Part shown: positions 41,190-49,405 of the stretch, in pieces | Position numbering within the stretch: position 1 is the stretch's first letter | Layout of the letters: each line of letters starts with the position of its first letter | DNA from: JALZKA01 sp033856515 | GTDB taxonomy: Bacteria; Actinomycetota; Thermoleophilia; Solirubrobacterales; 70-9 | Reading direction: 5' to 3' | NCBI GenBank assembly: GCA_033856515.1 | Contig: JAWVEY010000001.1 | Span: 1-64,000, forward strand | DNA: 64,000 nt | The notes under the pieces: model-generated | What the model saw: only the letters and a program-made list of their open reading frames with translations | Databases searched by the model: none | What the model was told of the DNA's origin: nothing | Program-made: the position numbers and the translations under genes

Positions 41190-42887
41190 ATGTCCGTAGC
41201 GCCCGGCGAGTACCCGCCGCCGTTCGATCCGACCGACTACGTCGGTCCAGCCACCGACCCCGAGGACGAGCGCCTCGAGGCAGGTGTCGTGATCGTCGGC
41301 GGCGGTCCCGCAGGGCTTGCATGCGCCAACAAGGTCATGCAACTGCTGGAGGACGAGCCGGAGCTCACGGAGCAGCTCGGCGAGATACCAGTTGCGGTGC
41401 TCGAGAAGGGGAAGGCGTGCGGCGCCCACAACGTCTCGGGCGCCAACATGCGCCCGTCGGCGATGGAGGAGCTGTTTCCGGACCTCGATCCGAAGGATTG
41501 GCCCGTCTACCAGAAGGTGGAGAAGGACGCCGTCTATCTCCTGACCAAGAAGCGGGCGATCCCGCTGAAGCCGCCACCGCCCAACTTCCGCAATCACGGC
41601 AACTACGTGACCTCAGTGGCGAAGCTCTCGCGTTTCCTCGCCGACAGGGCTGAGGAGGCCGGCGCATACATCCTCACCGAGACAGCCGCGGACAAGCTCA
41701 TCGTCGAGGACCGGATCGTCCGCGGCGTGCGCTCTGGCGACAAGGGGCGCGACCGCGAGGGGAACGAGCGCGGCAACTTCGAGCCCGGCAACGACCTGAT
41801 CGCCAAGGCGACGGTGCTCGCCGAGGGCACGATCGGCCACCTGACGGACGCCGCGGTGAGCTACTACGACCTGGCGGGCGACCCGAAGCGCTGGGAGATC
41901 GGCGTGAAAGAGGTCTGGGAGATCGAGAAGCCGCTCGACCGGGTCATCCACACCATGAATTGGCCGATGCGAATGGCACCGAAGTACAACGAGTTCGGCG
42001 GCTCGTTCATCTATCCGATGGGCGAGGACAAGCTCTGCATCGGGATCGTCGCCGGCCTTGACACAGCCGATGCAACCTTCTCGTGCCACGACCTCCTGCA
42101 GCAGCTGAAGACCCACCCGTTCATCCGCGATCTCCTCAAGGGCGGCAAGCGCGTCGGCTGGGGCGCGAAGACGATCCCGTCCGGCGGCTACTGGTCAATG
42201 CCCCGCAAGCTCGCGGTGCCCGGCATGGTCATGTGCGGCGACAACGTCTCGATGGTCAACATCCCCTACCTCAAGGGCATCCACTACGCGATGCACGCCG
42301 GGATCTATGCGGCGGAGGCGATCGTCGAGAGCCTCAAGAAGGACCCCGAGTCCGTGAACTTCGAGGGTTATGAGGAGCGCGTCCGCAAGTCGGACATCGA
42401 GAAGGACCTCTTCAAGTCGAAGAACGTGCGCCAGCACGGCGACAAGGGTTTCATTGCGTTCGGCGCGATCGCCAACGCCTGGCTGCTCTCGAACGGGCTC
42501 CTTCCCGGGGGCCACTCGAAGTCGGAGGCCGACTCCGAGGTCGAGGTGTTCATCGGCGATGCGGCCAAGTCCTATCCCGAGCCAGACGGCGAGTACATAT
42601 TCGACAAGCTCTCCTCCGTCTTCCTCTCCGGCAACGCGACCCGCGACGACGCGCCGAACCACGTGCGCATCCAGCGGCACGTACCGCGCGAGGTCGCGCA
42701 GACGTGGGTGTCGATGTGCCCGGCGCAGGTCTATGAGATCCCCGAGGCACAGCTCGAGACGAACGACCCAATGGTCGACGTCAACGTCACCGCGTCGAAC
42801 TGCGTCCAGTGCGGAGCAATCACCGCCAAAGGCGGCCGTCTGACGCTGCCCGAGGGCGGCGACGGGCCCCTCTACCAGGAAACGTGA
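41190..42887 (+). CDS. Electron transfer flavoprotein-ubiquinone oxidoreductase (ETF-QO), altered cluster site
   Basis: The protein (565 aa) begins 8 bp after etfA. It has the FAD motif VVIVGGGPAGLACANKV, the membrane/quinone-binding region found in ETF-QO, DNVSMVNIPYLKGIHYAMHAGIYAAE, and a C-terminal ferredoxin-like part. The enzyme moves electrons from ETF to quinone at the membrane. In characterised ETF-QO the 4Fe-4S cluster uses one Cys in CPAGVYE and three in CVxCxxC. Here Cys510, Cys538 and Cys541 are present, but the fourth position is Ile544 (NCVQCGAI). The rest of the site is intact, so the cluster may be 3Fe-4S, use another ligand, or be weakened. Confidence 0.92.
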   Translation: MSVAPGEYPPPFDPTDYVGPATDPEDERLEAGVVIVGGGPAGLACANKVMQLLEDEPELTEQLGEIPVAVLEKGKACGAHNVSGANMRPSAMEELFPDLDPKDWPVYQKVEKDAVYLLTKKRAIPLKPPPPNFRNHGNYVTSVAKLSRFLADRAEEAGAYILTETAADKLIVEDRIVRGVRSGDKGRDREGNERGNFEPGNDLIAKATVLAEGTIGHLTDAAVSYYDLAGDPKRWEIGVKEVWEIEKPLDRVIHTMNWPMRMAPKYNEFGGSFIYPMGEDKLCIGIVAGLDTADATFSCHDLLQQLKTHPFIRDLLKGGKRVGWGAKTIPSGGYWSMPRKLAVPGMVMCGDNVSMVNIPYLKGIHYAMHAGIYAAEAIVESLKKDPESVNFEGYEERVRKSDIEKDLFKSKNVRQHGDKGFIAFGAIANAWLLSNGLLPGGHSKSEADSEVEVFIGDAAKSYPEPDGEYIFDKLSSVFLSGNATRDDAPNHVRIQRHVPREVAQTWVSMCPAQVYEIPEAQLETNDPMVDVNVTASNCVQCGAITAKGGRLTLPEGGDGPLYQET

Positions 42888-42907
42888 CGCCTCTCCTTCC
42901 GGCCGCT

Positions 42908-42913
42908 TAGGAT
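42908..42913 (+). promoter_or_regulatory. TAGGAT box 7 nt before ATG 42921
   Basis: TAGGAT-N7-ATG. The alternative ATG 42912 overlaps this box, so the second ATG is preferred. Confidence 0.5.
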
Positions 42914-42920
42914 GGCCGGG

Positions 42921-43835
42921 ATGGCATACGAAGGGAAGCTAGACGGCGCGGCTGCCGTCGAGGTGATTACTGCGAGCTTCGGCCACCACCCGCGGCGGCG
43001 CGCGCTTCACGCCAAGGGCATCTGGTGCCGCGGGACGTTCAGGGCGACGCCTGAGGCGGCGGCGCTCAGCCGAGCCGCACACCTACAGGGCGACGAAATA
43101 CCAGTCCTCGCCCGGGTCTCGAACGGCGGCGGCAACCCCAAGGTGCCGGACTATGCGCCGGACGTGCGCGGCCTTGCCGTCAAGTTCGAGTTGCCCGGAG
43201 GGGAGGCGACCGACCTCGTCTCCCAGAGCGCTCCCCACTTCATCTCTCGCACGCCGGAGGAGTTCCTCGATCTGCTCCGAGCCCAGTCGGGTCGCGCCGG
43301 CGCGGTCAAGCTGCCCCTCTATTTGGCGCGCAACCCCCGCGCCTGGCGTTCACTGCCCGAGAATCTGGGGGCGTTGAAGCCGATCGACGGATTTGACCGG
43401 TGCCGCTACTACAGCATCCACGCGTTCGGCTGGGTCAGCGCGGAGGGCACCAAGACCCATGTGCGCTGTGACTGGCAGCCCGTGAAGGGCGAGCAGCGGA
43501 TCGGGCTCCGGAAAGCGCGCGCCCGCGGGCGCGACTATCTCTTCGAGAGCCTCCCGGAGTCACTGCCCGCGCGCTGGACCCTGGACGCTCAGATCGCCGA
43601 TCCTCAGGACAACGTGGATGATCCCTCGGAGCGCTGGCCGTCCTCGCGGCGCCGGATCGACGCGGGCGCGCTCGAACTGACCGAGATCGTGGAGGATCCC
43701 GAGGCCGGCGGTGAGATCGTGGTGTTCGACGCGGTCCGGGTGATAGACGGGATCGAGCTGACCGGCGACCCCGTGCTGAACTTCCGGCCGCTCGCATACT
43801 CGGAGTCCGCCGGCCGCCGGGCTGCGGACTACTGA
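42921..43835 (+). CDS. Small catalase-family heme peroxidase
   Basis: The protein (304 aa) is a shortened catalase-fold protein: RRALHAKGIWCRGTF carries the distal His, ARVSNGGGNPKVPDYAPDVRGLAVKFEL matches the R-F-S-x-G-x-G-x-P...PDVRG(M)A-x-KF motif, and the C-terminal LNFRPLAYSESAGRRAADY should provide the heme-ligating Tyr. Full-size catalases have about 480 residues; short relatives act mostly as peroxidases. It is preceded by a leaderless-type promoter. Confidence 0.86.
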   Translation: MAYEGKLDGAAAVEVITASFGHHPRRRALHAKGIWCRGTFRATPEAAALSRAAHLQGDEIPVLARVSNGGGNPKVPDYAPDVRGLAVKFELPGGEATDLVSQSAPHFISRTPEEFLDLLRAQSGRAGAVKLPLYLARNPRAWRSLPENLGALKPIDGFDRCRYYSIHAFGWVSAEGTKTHVRCDWQPVKGEQRIGLRKARARGRDYLFESLPESLPARWTLDAQIADPQDNVDDPSERWPSSRRRIDAGALELTEIVEDPEAGGEIVVFDAVRVIDGIELTGDPVLNFRPLAYSESAGRRAADY

Positions 43836-43888
43836 GGCTGAAGGCGCGAGCTTCTCGTCAGTGCCGCGTGCCTGTGGGTCTAGCTCGC

Positions 43889-43894
43889 TAGCGT
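43889..43894 (+). promoter_or_regulatory. TAGCGT box 7 nt before GTG 43902
   Basis: TAGCGT-N7-GTG; supports the GTG start of the GNAT gene. Confidence 0.45.
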
Positions 43895-43901
43895 CCATTG
43901 T

Positions 43902-44510
43902 GTGCCCGCGAGCTCGCCAAAAACTGATCGCGTGACCCTTCGCGACGGTCGCGTCGCGCTGATAGCGCCTCTCCACCCGGACGACAGGCGTCGCTATCTG
44001 AGCGGCGTCTCGAACATGAGCGAAGAGTCGCTCTACAAGCGCTTTATGACCCCGATGGCGCGGTTGACCGAGTCGGAGATCCGCTACCTGCTCGAAGTGG
44101 ACCATCGCGACCACGAGGCACTGCTGGCTGTGGACGAGGACACGGGCGAGGCCGTGGGCGTTGCCCGCTTCGTCCGCCTCGACCAACCAGAGCGGGCCGA
44201 GGCGGCGATCATCGTTGTCGATTCGTGGCAGGGCTCGGGCCTTGGCAAGGCGATGCTGCGGATGCTCGCGCAAGCTGCGTGCGAAGTTGGCGTCACGCGG
44301 TTCGAGGCGAACGTGCTCACGGACAACGCGCCGATGCTCGCGCTGCTCGACTCGCTGGGACCGAGAGAAGTGGCACGGCGGGAGGGTTCATCGCTCGTGA
44401 TCGAGGTTCCGCTGCCCGAGCCGGGAATCGGTGAGCATGAGACGGGCGTCCTGCGGGAGGTGGACTCAGGTGAGTTCGAATTGGTGACGCCGGCTGACGG
44501 GCTCGGCTAG
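43902..44510 (+). CDS. GNAT-family N-acetyltransferase
   Basis: The protein (202 aa) has the GNAT fold: VTLRDGRVALIAPLHPDDRRRY, then AVGVARFVRLDQPERAEAAIIVVDSWQGSGLGKAMLRMLAQAA where QGSGLGKAML is the acetyl-CoA-binding Q/R-x-x-G-x-G/A loop. It resembles the stand-alone versions of the GNAT domain found fused to acyl-CoA synthetases (Pat-like), which acetylate enzyme lysines; this specificity is inferred only. It shares CTAG with the convergent repeat gene. Confidence 0.88.
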   Translation: MPASSPKTDRVTLRDGRVALIAPLHPDDRRRYLSGVSNMSEESLYKRFMTPMARLTESEIRYLLEVDHRDHEALLAVDEDTGEAVGVARFVRLDQPERAEAAIIVVDSWQGSGLGKAMLRMLAQAACEVGVTRFEANVLTDNAPMLALLDSLGPREVARREGSSLVIEVPLPEPGIGEHETGVLREVDSGEFELVTPADGLG

Positions 44511-45394
44511 CGGGCGCAGAGCCCGTAGGCCAAAACGTCGATCCGTGTCGCCGAGATGTTTCGGATCCGGACCTCCCAGGAGTCGCGGATTCGCTCACCC
44601 TGGGTGTTCTCGGCTTCCAGCGCGCTCAACTGCGGCTCGCTCTCGCCATACCCGGCCGTCGACCAGTAGCCCCCGCTCACCATCGTCGCGCCGCGCACAC
44701 AATCGGCAGTCACTGTTCGCGTTTCGCCGGCCCTCGCCCTTTCGAGTGATGAGATCACGCGGATATGAGGTTCGATCTGAGCGGACGGCGCGCACAGGAC
44801 GTCGGCGGCCACGAACAGGTTGGGAGGCGAGGCGCTCAGGTTGTCGACCCTGACCTCCCAGGCGTCGCCTGGATCATTGTCAGCGTCCACGCCGTCAACC
44901 GGACGAGATCCGGTGAGCGTTGCCCATGGCGGAGAACTGGCGCTATTCGCTCCGCCTCCCCCGAGGGCGAGGTCGCCGAGAAAGCAATCCGCGGTCATTG
45001 TCGTTGACGCGCTCGGCGCCCCCACGTCTCCGGAGCTTCGGACCGGGTTGATCCCCTCTGCGAAGGAGGGCCCTGCACAGACCGCATTCGCCCTGACACG
45101 AAGGTCGCGATGCCCGGCGTTGTAGATGTTGGCGACCCAATTCCCACTCGCGCCGGGGGTCAGCGGGTAGATCGAGCTGATCGCGCCACCGCCCCCGCCA
45201 GTGATCCGAGCACCGCCGCCAATAAGCGTCTTCCCGTCCCGGCAGCGCGCGCGAGGGGATTCCTGTCCAGACGGGTGGAGCGTGCGGGGAGCGCCCGTTT
45301 GATGAGCGAGTCCGTTCACGTCGCCCTGGGCGATGCCGGGGCATCCGATCGCACATGCGATGGCTCCGGCCGCAAGGGCCGGTCTTCCTCTCAC
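44507..45394 (-). CDS. Secreted Cys-pair GGG repeat protein (third, divergent paralog)
   Basis: The protein (295 aa from GTG 45394) begins VRGRPALAAGAIACAIGCPGI, a signal peptide with a possible lipobox (AIGC). Three repeats follow: RCRDGKTLIGGGARI...ANAVC, DCFLGDLALGGGGAN...ADVLC and DCVRGATMVSGGYWS...AYGLC, with the W-x-x-R/N-x-x-N element before each second Cys (WVANIYN, WEVRVDN, WEVRIRN). The open frame continues upstream but would cover rpmE. It has the same architecture as the 37396 and 38375 paralogs but is strongly diverged. Confidence 0.75.
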   Translation of the reverse strand: MRGRPALAAGAIACAIGCPGIAQGDVNGLAHQTGAPRTLHPSGQESPRARCRDGKTLIGGGARITGGGGGAISSIYPLTPGASGNWVANIYNAGHRDLRVRANAVCAGPSFAEGINPVRSSGDVGAPSASTTMTADCFLGDLALGGGGANSASSPPWATLTGSRPVDGVDADNDPGDAWEVRVDNLSASPPNLFVAADVLCAPSAQIEPHIRVISSLERARAGETRTVTADCVRGATMVSGGYWSTAGYGESEPQLSALEAENTQGERIRDSWEVRIRNISATRIDVLAYGLCAR

Positions 45395-45433
45395 CGGGCC
45401 AGCATGGCACACCCAGGCTAGAATGAGTGCACG

Positions 45434-45640
45434 ATGAAGGCTGGAATCCACCCCGAGTACGTCCTCTCGCACGTCCATTGCTCGTGCGGGAACGACTTCT
45501 ACACGCGCTCGACGAAACCCGATCTCCACGTTGAGATCTGCTCGGAGTGCCACCCCTTCTACACCGGCAAGCAGAAGCTGGTCGACACCGGTGGCCGCGT
45601 CGAGCGATTCCGCCGCCGCGCCGCCCGCAGCGCCAAGTAG
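45434..45640 (+). CDS. rpmE: 50S ribosomal protein L31, zinc-binding type
   Basis: The protein (68 aa) is MKAGIHPEYVLSHVHCSCGNDF followed by ICSECHPFYTGKQKLVDTGGRVERFRRR. Cys16, Cys18, Cys37 and Cys40 form the zinc site of the C+ type. It is a large-subunit protein of the ribosome. TAGAAT lies 9 nt before the ATG. The next gene, DUF1385, is its usual actinobacterial/Firmicute-type neighbour. Confidence 0.96.
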   Translation: MKAGIHPEYVLSHVHCSCGNDFYTRSTKPDLHVEICSECHPFYTGKQKLVDTGGRVERFRRRAARSAK

Positions 45641-45685
45641 CCGCCGCGCATCAAGGCCGGTCATGTCCAGGCCGATGGTGAGGCG

Positions 45686-46660
45686 ATGAGCGATCGCGCT
45701 CTAAAGATCGCCGACGCACGCATGCCCGACGGGCTCCCCGTCGCTTCACGCGACATCCCGGTCGGCGGACAGGCGGTGCTCGAAGGCGTGATGATGCGCG
45801 GCGTTTCCACCTGGGCGCTCGCCGTGAAGAAGCCGGACGGGACCGTCGAGGTGACCTCCGAGCCGGTCGTGAGCTGGGCGAAGCGGCACCGGGTGCTCCG
45901 CGTGCCAGTCATCCGGGGCGTGGTCGCGCTCGTCGAGTCGCTGAAGCTCGGCTTTCGCGCGATGCGGATCGCCGCCAACTCTCAGATCACCGAAGAGGAC
46001 GAGATCGAGGAGATCGGCGGGCTTGCGTGGACGCTCACCGTGATCGGAGCGCTGGCGCTCGCCATCGTGCTTTTCTTCGTCATCCCCGTCGCCGCGACCA
46101 GCCTGATCAAGGACCAGCTCAACTCGTCGGTCCTGTTCTGGATTGTCGAGGGCGTCCTGCGGGTCGCGATCCTGGTCGGATACATCGTCGCGATCAGCCG
46201 CCTGGGGCAGGTGGACCGCCTGTTCAAGTTCCACGGTGCCGAGCACAAGACGATCTCGTGCTTCGAGGCTGGCGACGAGCTGACCCCCGAACGCGCCGCC
46301 CTCTACTCGCGCCACCATCCGCGCTGCGGCACGAGCTTCCTGCTCCTTTTGGTCGTCCTGGCCGTTTTCGTCTTCGCCCCGCTGGGCCTTCCCGAGTGGT
46401 ACTGGCTCGTCGCCTCGCGCGTCCTCGGCATCCCTCTGGTGGCGGGGCTCGCCTACGAGCTCATCAAGTGGGCGGGAAGGCATCGCGAGCGGGCGTGGGT
46501 CCGGGCGATCATGTGGCCCGGCCTGATGCTCCAGAGCCTGACGACTCGCGAGCCAGACCGCGAGCATCTCGAAGTCGCGATCACGTCGCTCCAGGCCGTC
46601 CTGGCGGTCGAGAACCCGGCCGAGCTCGCCGCGCGCGACCGGATCGAGATCGCGGCTTAG
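45686..46660 (+). CDS. DUF1385 membrane protein
   Basis: The protein (324 aa) has family motifs VGGQAVLEGVMMRG, FKFHGAEHKTISCFEAG and HPRCGTSFLLLLVVLAVFVFAPL, with about four membrane helices (ALAIVLFFVIPVAAT; VLRVAILVGYIVAI; the two after RCGTSF). The conserved His/Cys suggest metal or heme binding but no activity is established. The family gene commonly lies between rpmE and prfA, as here, although two opposite-strand genes now separate it from prfA. Its TAG overlaps the TAA of the convergent reductase (TTAG). Confidence 0.92.
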   Translation: MSDRALKIADARMPDGLPVASRDIPVGGQAVLEGVMMRGVSTWALAVKKPDGTVEVTSEPVVSWAKRHRVLRVPVIRGVVALVESLKLGFRAMRIAANSQITEEDEIEEIGGLAWTLTVIGALALAIVLFFVIPVAATSLIKDQLNSSVLFWIVEGVLRVAILVGYIVAISRLGQVDRLFKFHGAEHKTISCFEAGDELTPERAALYSRHHPRCGTSFLLLLVVLAVFVFAPLGLPEWYWLVASRVLGIPLVAGLAYELIKWAGRHRERAWVRAIMWPGLMLQSLTTREPDREHLEVAITSLQAVLAVENPAELAARDRIEIAA

Positions 46661-47397
46661 TCGCTCAGTCGCTCGAACTCCTCGTCGCCGAGCTCAACGT
46701 CCAGCGCATCGAGATTCTCGCGCACGTGTGATGCATTAAGCGTTCCGGGGATCGGAGCTATTACATGCGAGCGTTTGAGGAGCCAGGCAAGCTTGACTTG
46801 GCTCGGGGTGAGACCGCGGGATCGCGCGATGTCATTCACTGCCTCGTTACCGCCTCGTAGGGGAAAGAACGGCACGAACGCGATGCCTTCGACAGCACAG
46901 AAGTCGACGACCTCGCCGTCCTCTTGCTCATCCAGGCTGAATTCGTTCTGAACGGCCGCGATGGGGGCAACCGCTTTGGCCCTGTCGATCTCGCCGATCG
47001 AAACGTCGGAGATGCCGATGTTGCGAATCATCCCTTCACGCCGTAGCTCGTCCAGCAGGCCGACCGACTCTTCGATCGGCGTCTTGCCTACACGGTGGAG
47101 GTAGTACAGATCGATTGAGTCGGACCTAAGCGACTCGAGGCTCTGCTCGACCTCATTACGCAACCGTCGCTGCTCGTGGTAGCCGCCCTTGGTCGCGACG
47201 GTCAGGTGATTGGGGAACGGCGCCAGCGCTTCCCCGATCGTGCGCTCGCTCTCGCCGTTCGTGTAGAGATGGGCAGTGTCGATGTGGTCGAGACCGGCGT
47301 CAACCGCCTCTCGAAGGAATGCGCGGTTCGCGGGAGTGCTCTCGAGCCGATTGGTACCCAGCCCGACGCGCTTGACTTCCCGATCGCCGAGCTTCAT
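46657..47397 (-). CDS. Aldo/keto reductase
   Basis: The protein (246 aa) has the AKR tetrad: Asp and Tyr in HIDTAHLYTNGESERTIGEAL, Lys in VATKGGYH and His in DLYYLHRVG. The C-terminal IAPIPGTLNASHVRENLDAL binds NADPH. It is shorter than the usual 280-330 residues but the barrel seems complete. It is inserted between DUF1385 and prfA on the opposite strand. Confidence 0.92.
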   Translation of the reverse strand: MKLGDREVKRVGLGTNRLESTPANRAFLREAVDAGLDHIDTAHLYTNGESERTIGEALAPFPNHLTVATKGGYHEQRRLRNEVEQSLESLRSDSIDLYYLHRVGKTPIEESVGLLDELRREGMIRNIGISDVSIGEIDRAKAVAPIAAVQNEFSLDEQEDGEVVDFCAVEGIAFVPFFPLRGGNEAVNDIARSRGLTPSQVKLAWLLKRSHVIAPIPGTLNASHVRENLDALDVELGDEEFERLSD

Positions 47398-47418
47398 CCG
47401 CCTCGCCTACCCGAAACG

Positions 47419-49347
47419 TCACAGCTCAGTCAGGGCCCGGACCTCGACGCCCTTCGTCGAAACGGTCACGAGGTTCTCGCCCGCAATGAGCGTCCGCTCG
47501 ATCTGGCCTTCTCCTTCGAGCTGCGCGACCTCGGCGAGGCCGCCGTCCGGGTCAACCGACATCACGATCGCGCCCCGCAGGCCGCCGCGCCCGTAGCTCT
47601 GCACGGGCACGACGGCCATCGAGTGCTCGGGGGAGTAGAGGAACGCGTGGTGGTCCCACTCGGTCGAGGTTGAGCTCCAGCGTCCGTCCGAAAGGTCAAG
47701 GGCGTCGAGCCGTTCCGGCTGCGCGGGATTGGCGACGTCGAAGAGCGAGGCCTGGGCGCCGGTGACGGTTCCGTCTTGCGTGCCGGCTTGACCGATGCCT
47801 AGGAGCCTGCCGTCGGCGACGGGGTGGAGGTAGGCCGAGTAGCCCGGGATCTTGAGCTCGCCCGTCGTCTCCGGGTTTGACGGGTCGGACAGATCCACGG
47901 TGTAGAGCGGATCGGTCTGCTCGAAGGTGACTACGTATCCCGTCTCGCCGATGAAGCGAACGGCGTAGATCTCCTCGCCGCGACCTAGTCCACCGACGCT
48001 CCCGAGTTCTTCGAGCTCTCCGTCGCTCTCGGCGAGGGTCGTGATCATGCTCTCGCTCTCACCCGGCCCCTCCGTCCACGTGTCGCCCTTCGTCGAGGCG
48101 ACGCGCAGCACGCCGTCCTCTTCCGACATCGCGAATTGGCCAATGAGCCGCCCGGGCACCTCGCCGCTCGACGCGTACTCCGTCTCGCCGGCGCTCGCCG
48201 TGTCGAAGCGGTGGATCGCGGTCTCGCCGGGCTGCTGGGGCGCGATGACGGGCGTATCCGGCCCGATGAGGCGTCCGATGGAGTTGACGACGCCGTCGTT
48301 GGGAGGAGTCATCTTGAGCGTCGCGACGTAGAGGCTCTCGGCCGACGCGTAAACGGTAGTTCCGTCGGTCATGACCGAGTCGACGTCCGTGGGCGCGATG
48401 CCGCTCTCCATGTCGATCGTCAGGACCGAGAGCAGGCCCAGCCCCGAGAACTCGTCCGGGTAGGAAACGTCGTCGCAGCCGGCGATCGGCGTCGTTACTC
48501 GCTCGCCCGTCTCGATGTCGAACAGGGACGCTTGCGGCAGCCATTTGGGGGCATCCGCTTCTGAGGGCTCAGGTCCAGTCTCGCCGGTAGCGCCCGTGGG
48601 AGCGTCGTCGTCCTCCAACGGCAGCGGCTCGGGCTGGGGCGATCCATTGCCCAGGCCGGGGTACCGGGGCTGGGACTGAATGACGAGGCGCGCCGTGGAG
48701 CCCTGGAGGCGTGCACTCACGTTGGCGCCGTCGAGCTCCAGCCTGCGAAGCACCGACATGGAGGCGGGGTCCGAGATATCGACCTCGGCGACTGTTGCGA
48801 CGGGGGTGTCGCGCGTGTTGTCGTAGTCGTCCCATGTGACGAGCGCCTTGTCGCCGGCGATCAGGAGCTGCGTGTTCGAGCCGCCCTCGAGCTCGATTTC
48901 GTCCAGGAGTTCGGCCGAATCGCCAGAGACGTCGTAGGAGCTGAGCGCCTTGCCCTGCACGCGGTAGAGCGTCGTCCCCGAGAGCTTTGCGATGTCGGGC
49001 TCGTCGATGCCTACCTCCTGAGTGTTCGTTCCCGTCTCGCTCGGGCCGAGGGCGTCGGTCTGCGGCACGGCTGCACGCAGGGCGGTGTCCTCCGCTGCGC
49101 CTGCGGACGAGAGGAACATGACGTCGCCTTCCATCGCGTACGGGTACGTGTTCTGCGCCCAACGGTGCTCGCGCGCGTATTCCGCGAGCTCGTCGCAGGA
49201 GGAGAAGGGCTCGAGCGCGGAGGCCGCAGCCTCGTCCGGGTCGCCCAGCCCTCCTGAGCCTCCAACCACGCCTGTGGCAAGCGCGGCGCCGGCGATGCCG
49301 CCGACGGCCAGGGTGGACAGGACGCGCCGCTTCTGAGGGGTCTCCAT
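47419..49347 (-). CDS. Secreted beta-propeller domain protein (Beta_propel family)
   Basis: The protein (642 aa from ATG 49347; GTG 49380 is an alternative) has a Tat/Sec-like signal (QKRRVLSTLAVGGIAGAALATG). A mature region follows with SCDELAEYAREHRWAQNTYPYAM, TNTQEVGIDEPDIAKLSGTTLYRVQGKALSSYDV and repeated blades of V-x-A-S-x-x-S-L-Y-V-A type. The TNxQE-x-GVDEPDI-x-K sequence is a hallmark of this family, whose function is unknown. An inserted Pro/Asp/Gly-rich linker (PLEDDDAPTGATGETGPEPSEAD) breaks the propeller. It is divergent from prfA with a very short gap. Confidence 0.85.
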   Translation of the reverse strand: METPQKRRVLSTLAVGGIAGAALATGVVGGSGGLGDPDEAAASALEPFSSCDELAEYAREHRWAQNTYPYAMEGDVMFLSSAGAAEDTALRAAVPQTDALGPSETGTNTQEVGIDEPDIAKLSGTTLYRVQGKALSSYDVSGDSAELLDEIELEGGSNTQLLIAGDKALVTWDDYDNTRDTPVATVAEVDISDPASMSVLRRLELDGANVSARLQGSTARLVIQSQPRYPGLGNGSPQPEPLPLEDDDAPTGATGETGPEPSEADAPKWLPQASLFDIETGERVTTPIAGCDDVSYPDEFSGLGLLSVLTIDMESGIAPTDVDSVMTDGTTVYASAESLYVATLKMTPPNDGVVNSIGRLIGPDTPVIAPQQPGETAIHRFDTASAGETEYASSGEVPGRLIGQFAMSEEDGVLRVASTKGDTWTEGPGESESMITTLAESDGELEELGSVGGLGRGEEIYAVRFIGETGYVVTFEQTDPLYTVDLSDPSNPETTGELKIPGYSAYLHPVADGRLLGIGQAGTQDGTVTGAQASLFDVANPAQPERLDALDLSDGRWSSTSTEWDHHAFLYSPEHSMAVVPVQSYGRGGLRGAIVMSVDPDGGLAEVAQLEGEGQIERTLIAGENLVTVSTKGVEVRALTEL

Positions 49348-49405
49348 ACCCGCACTACGGCCGAGCGCACGGATCGTCACGCCCTTCCGCCAAACTCAGT
49401 GGACC

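Noticed and set aside
45395..45664. Upstream extension of the 44507 gene through rpmE
   Set aside because: It would be antisense to ribosomal protein L31; the signal peptide begins at GTG 45394.
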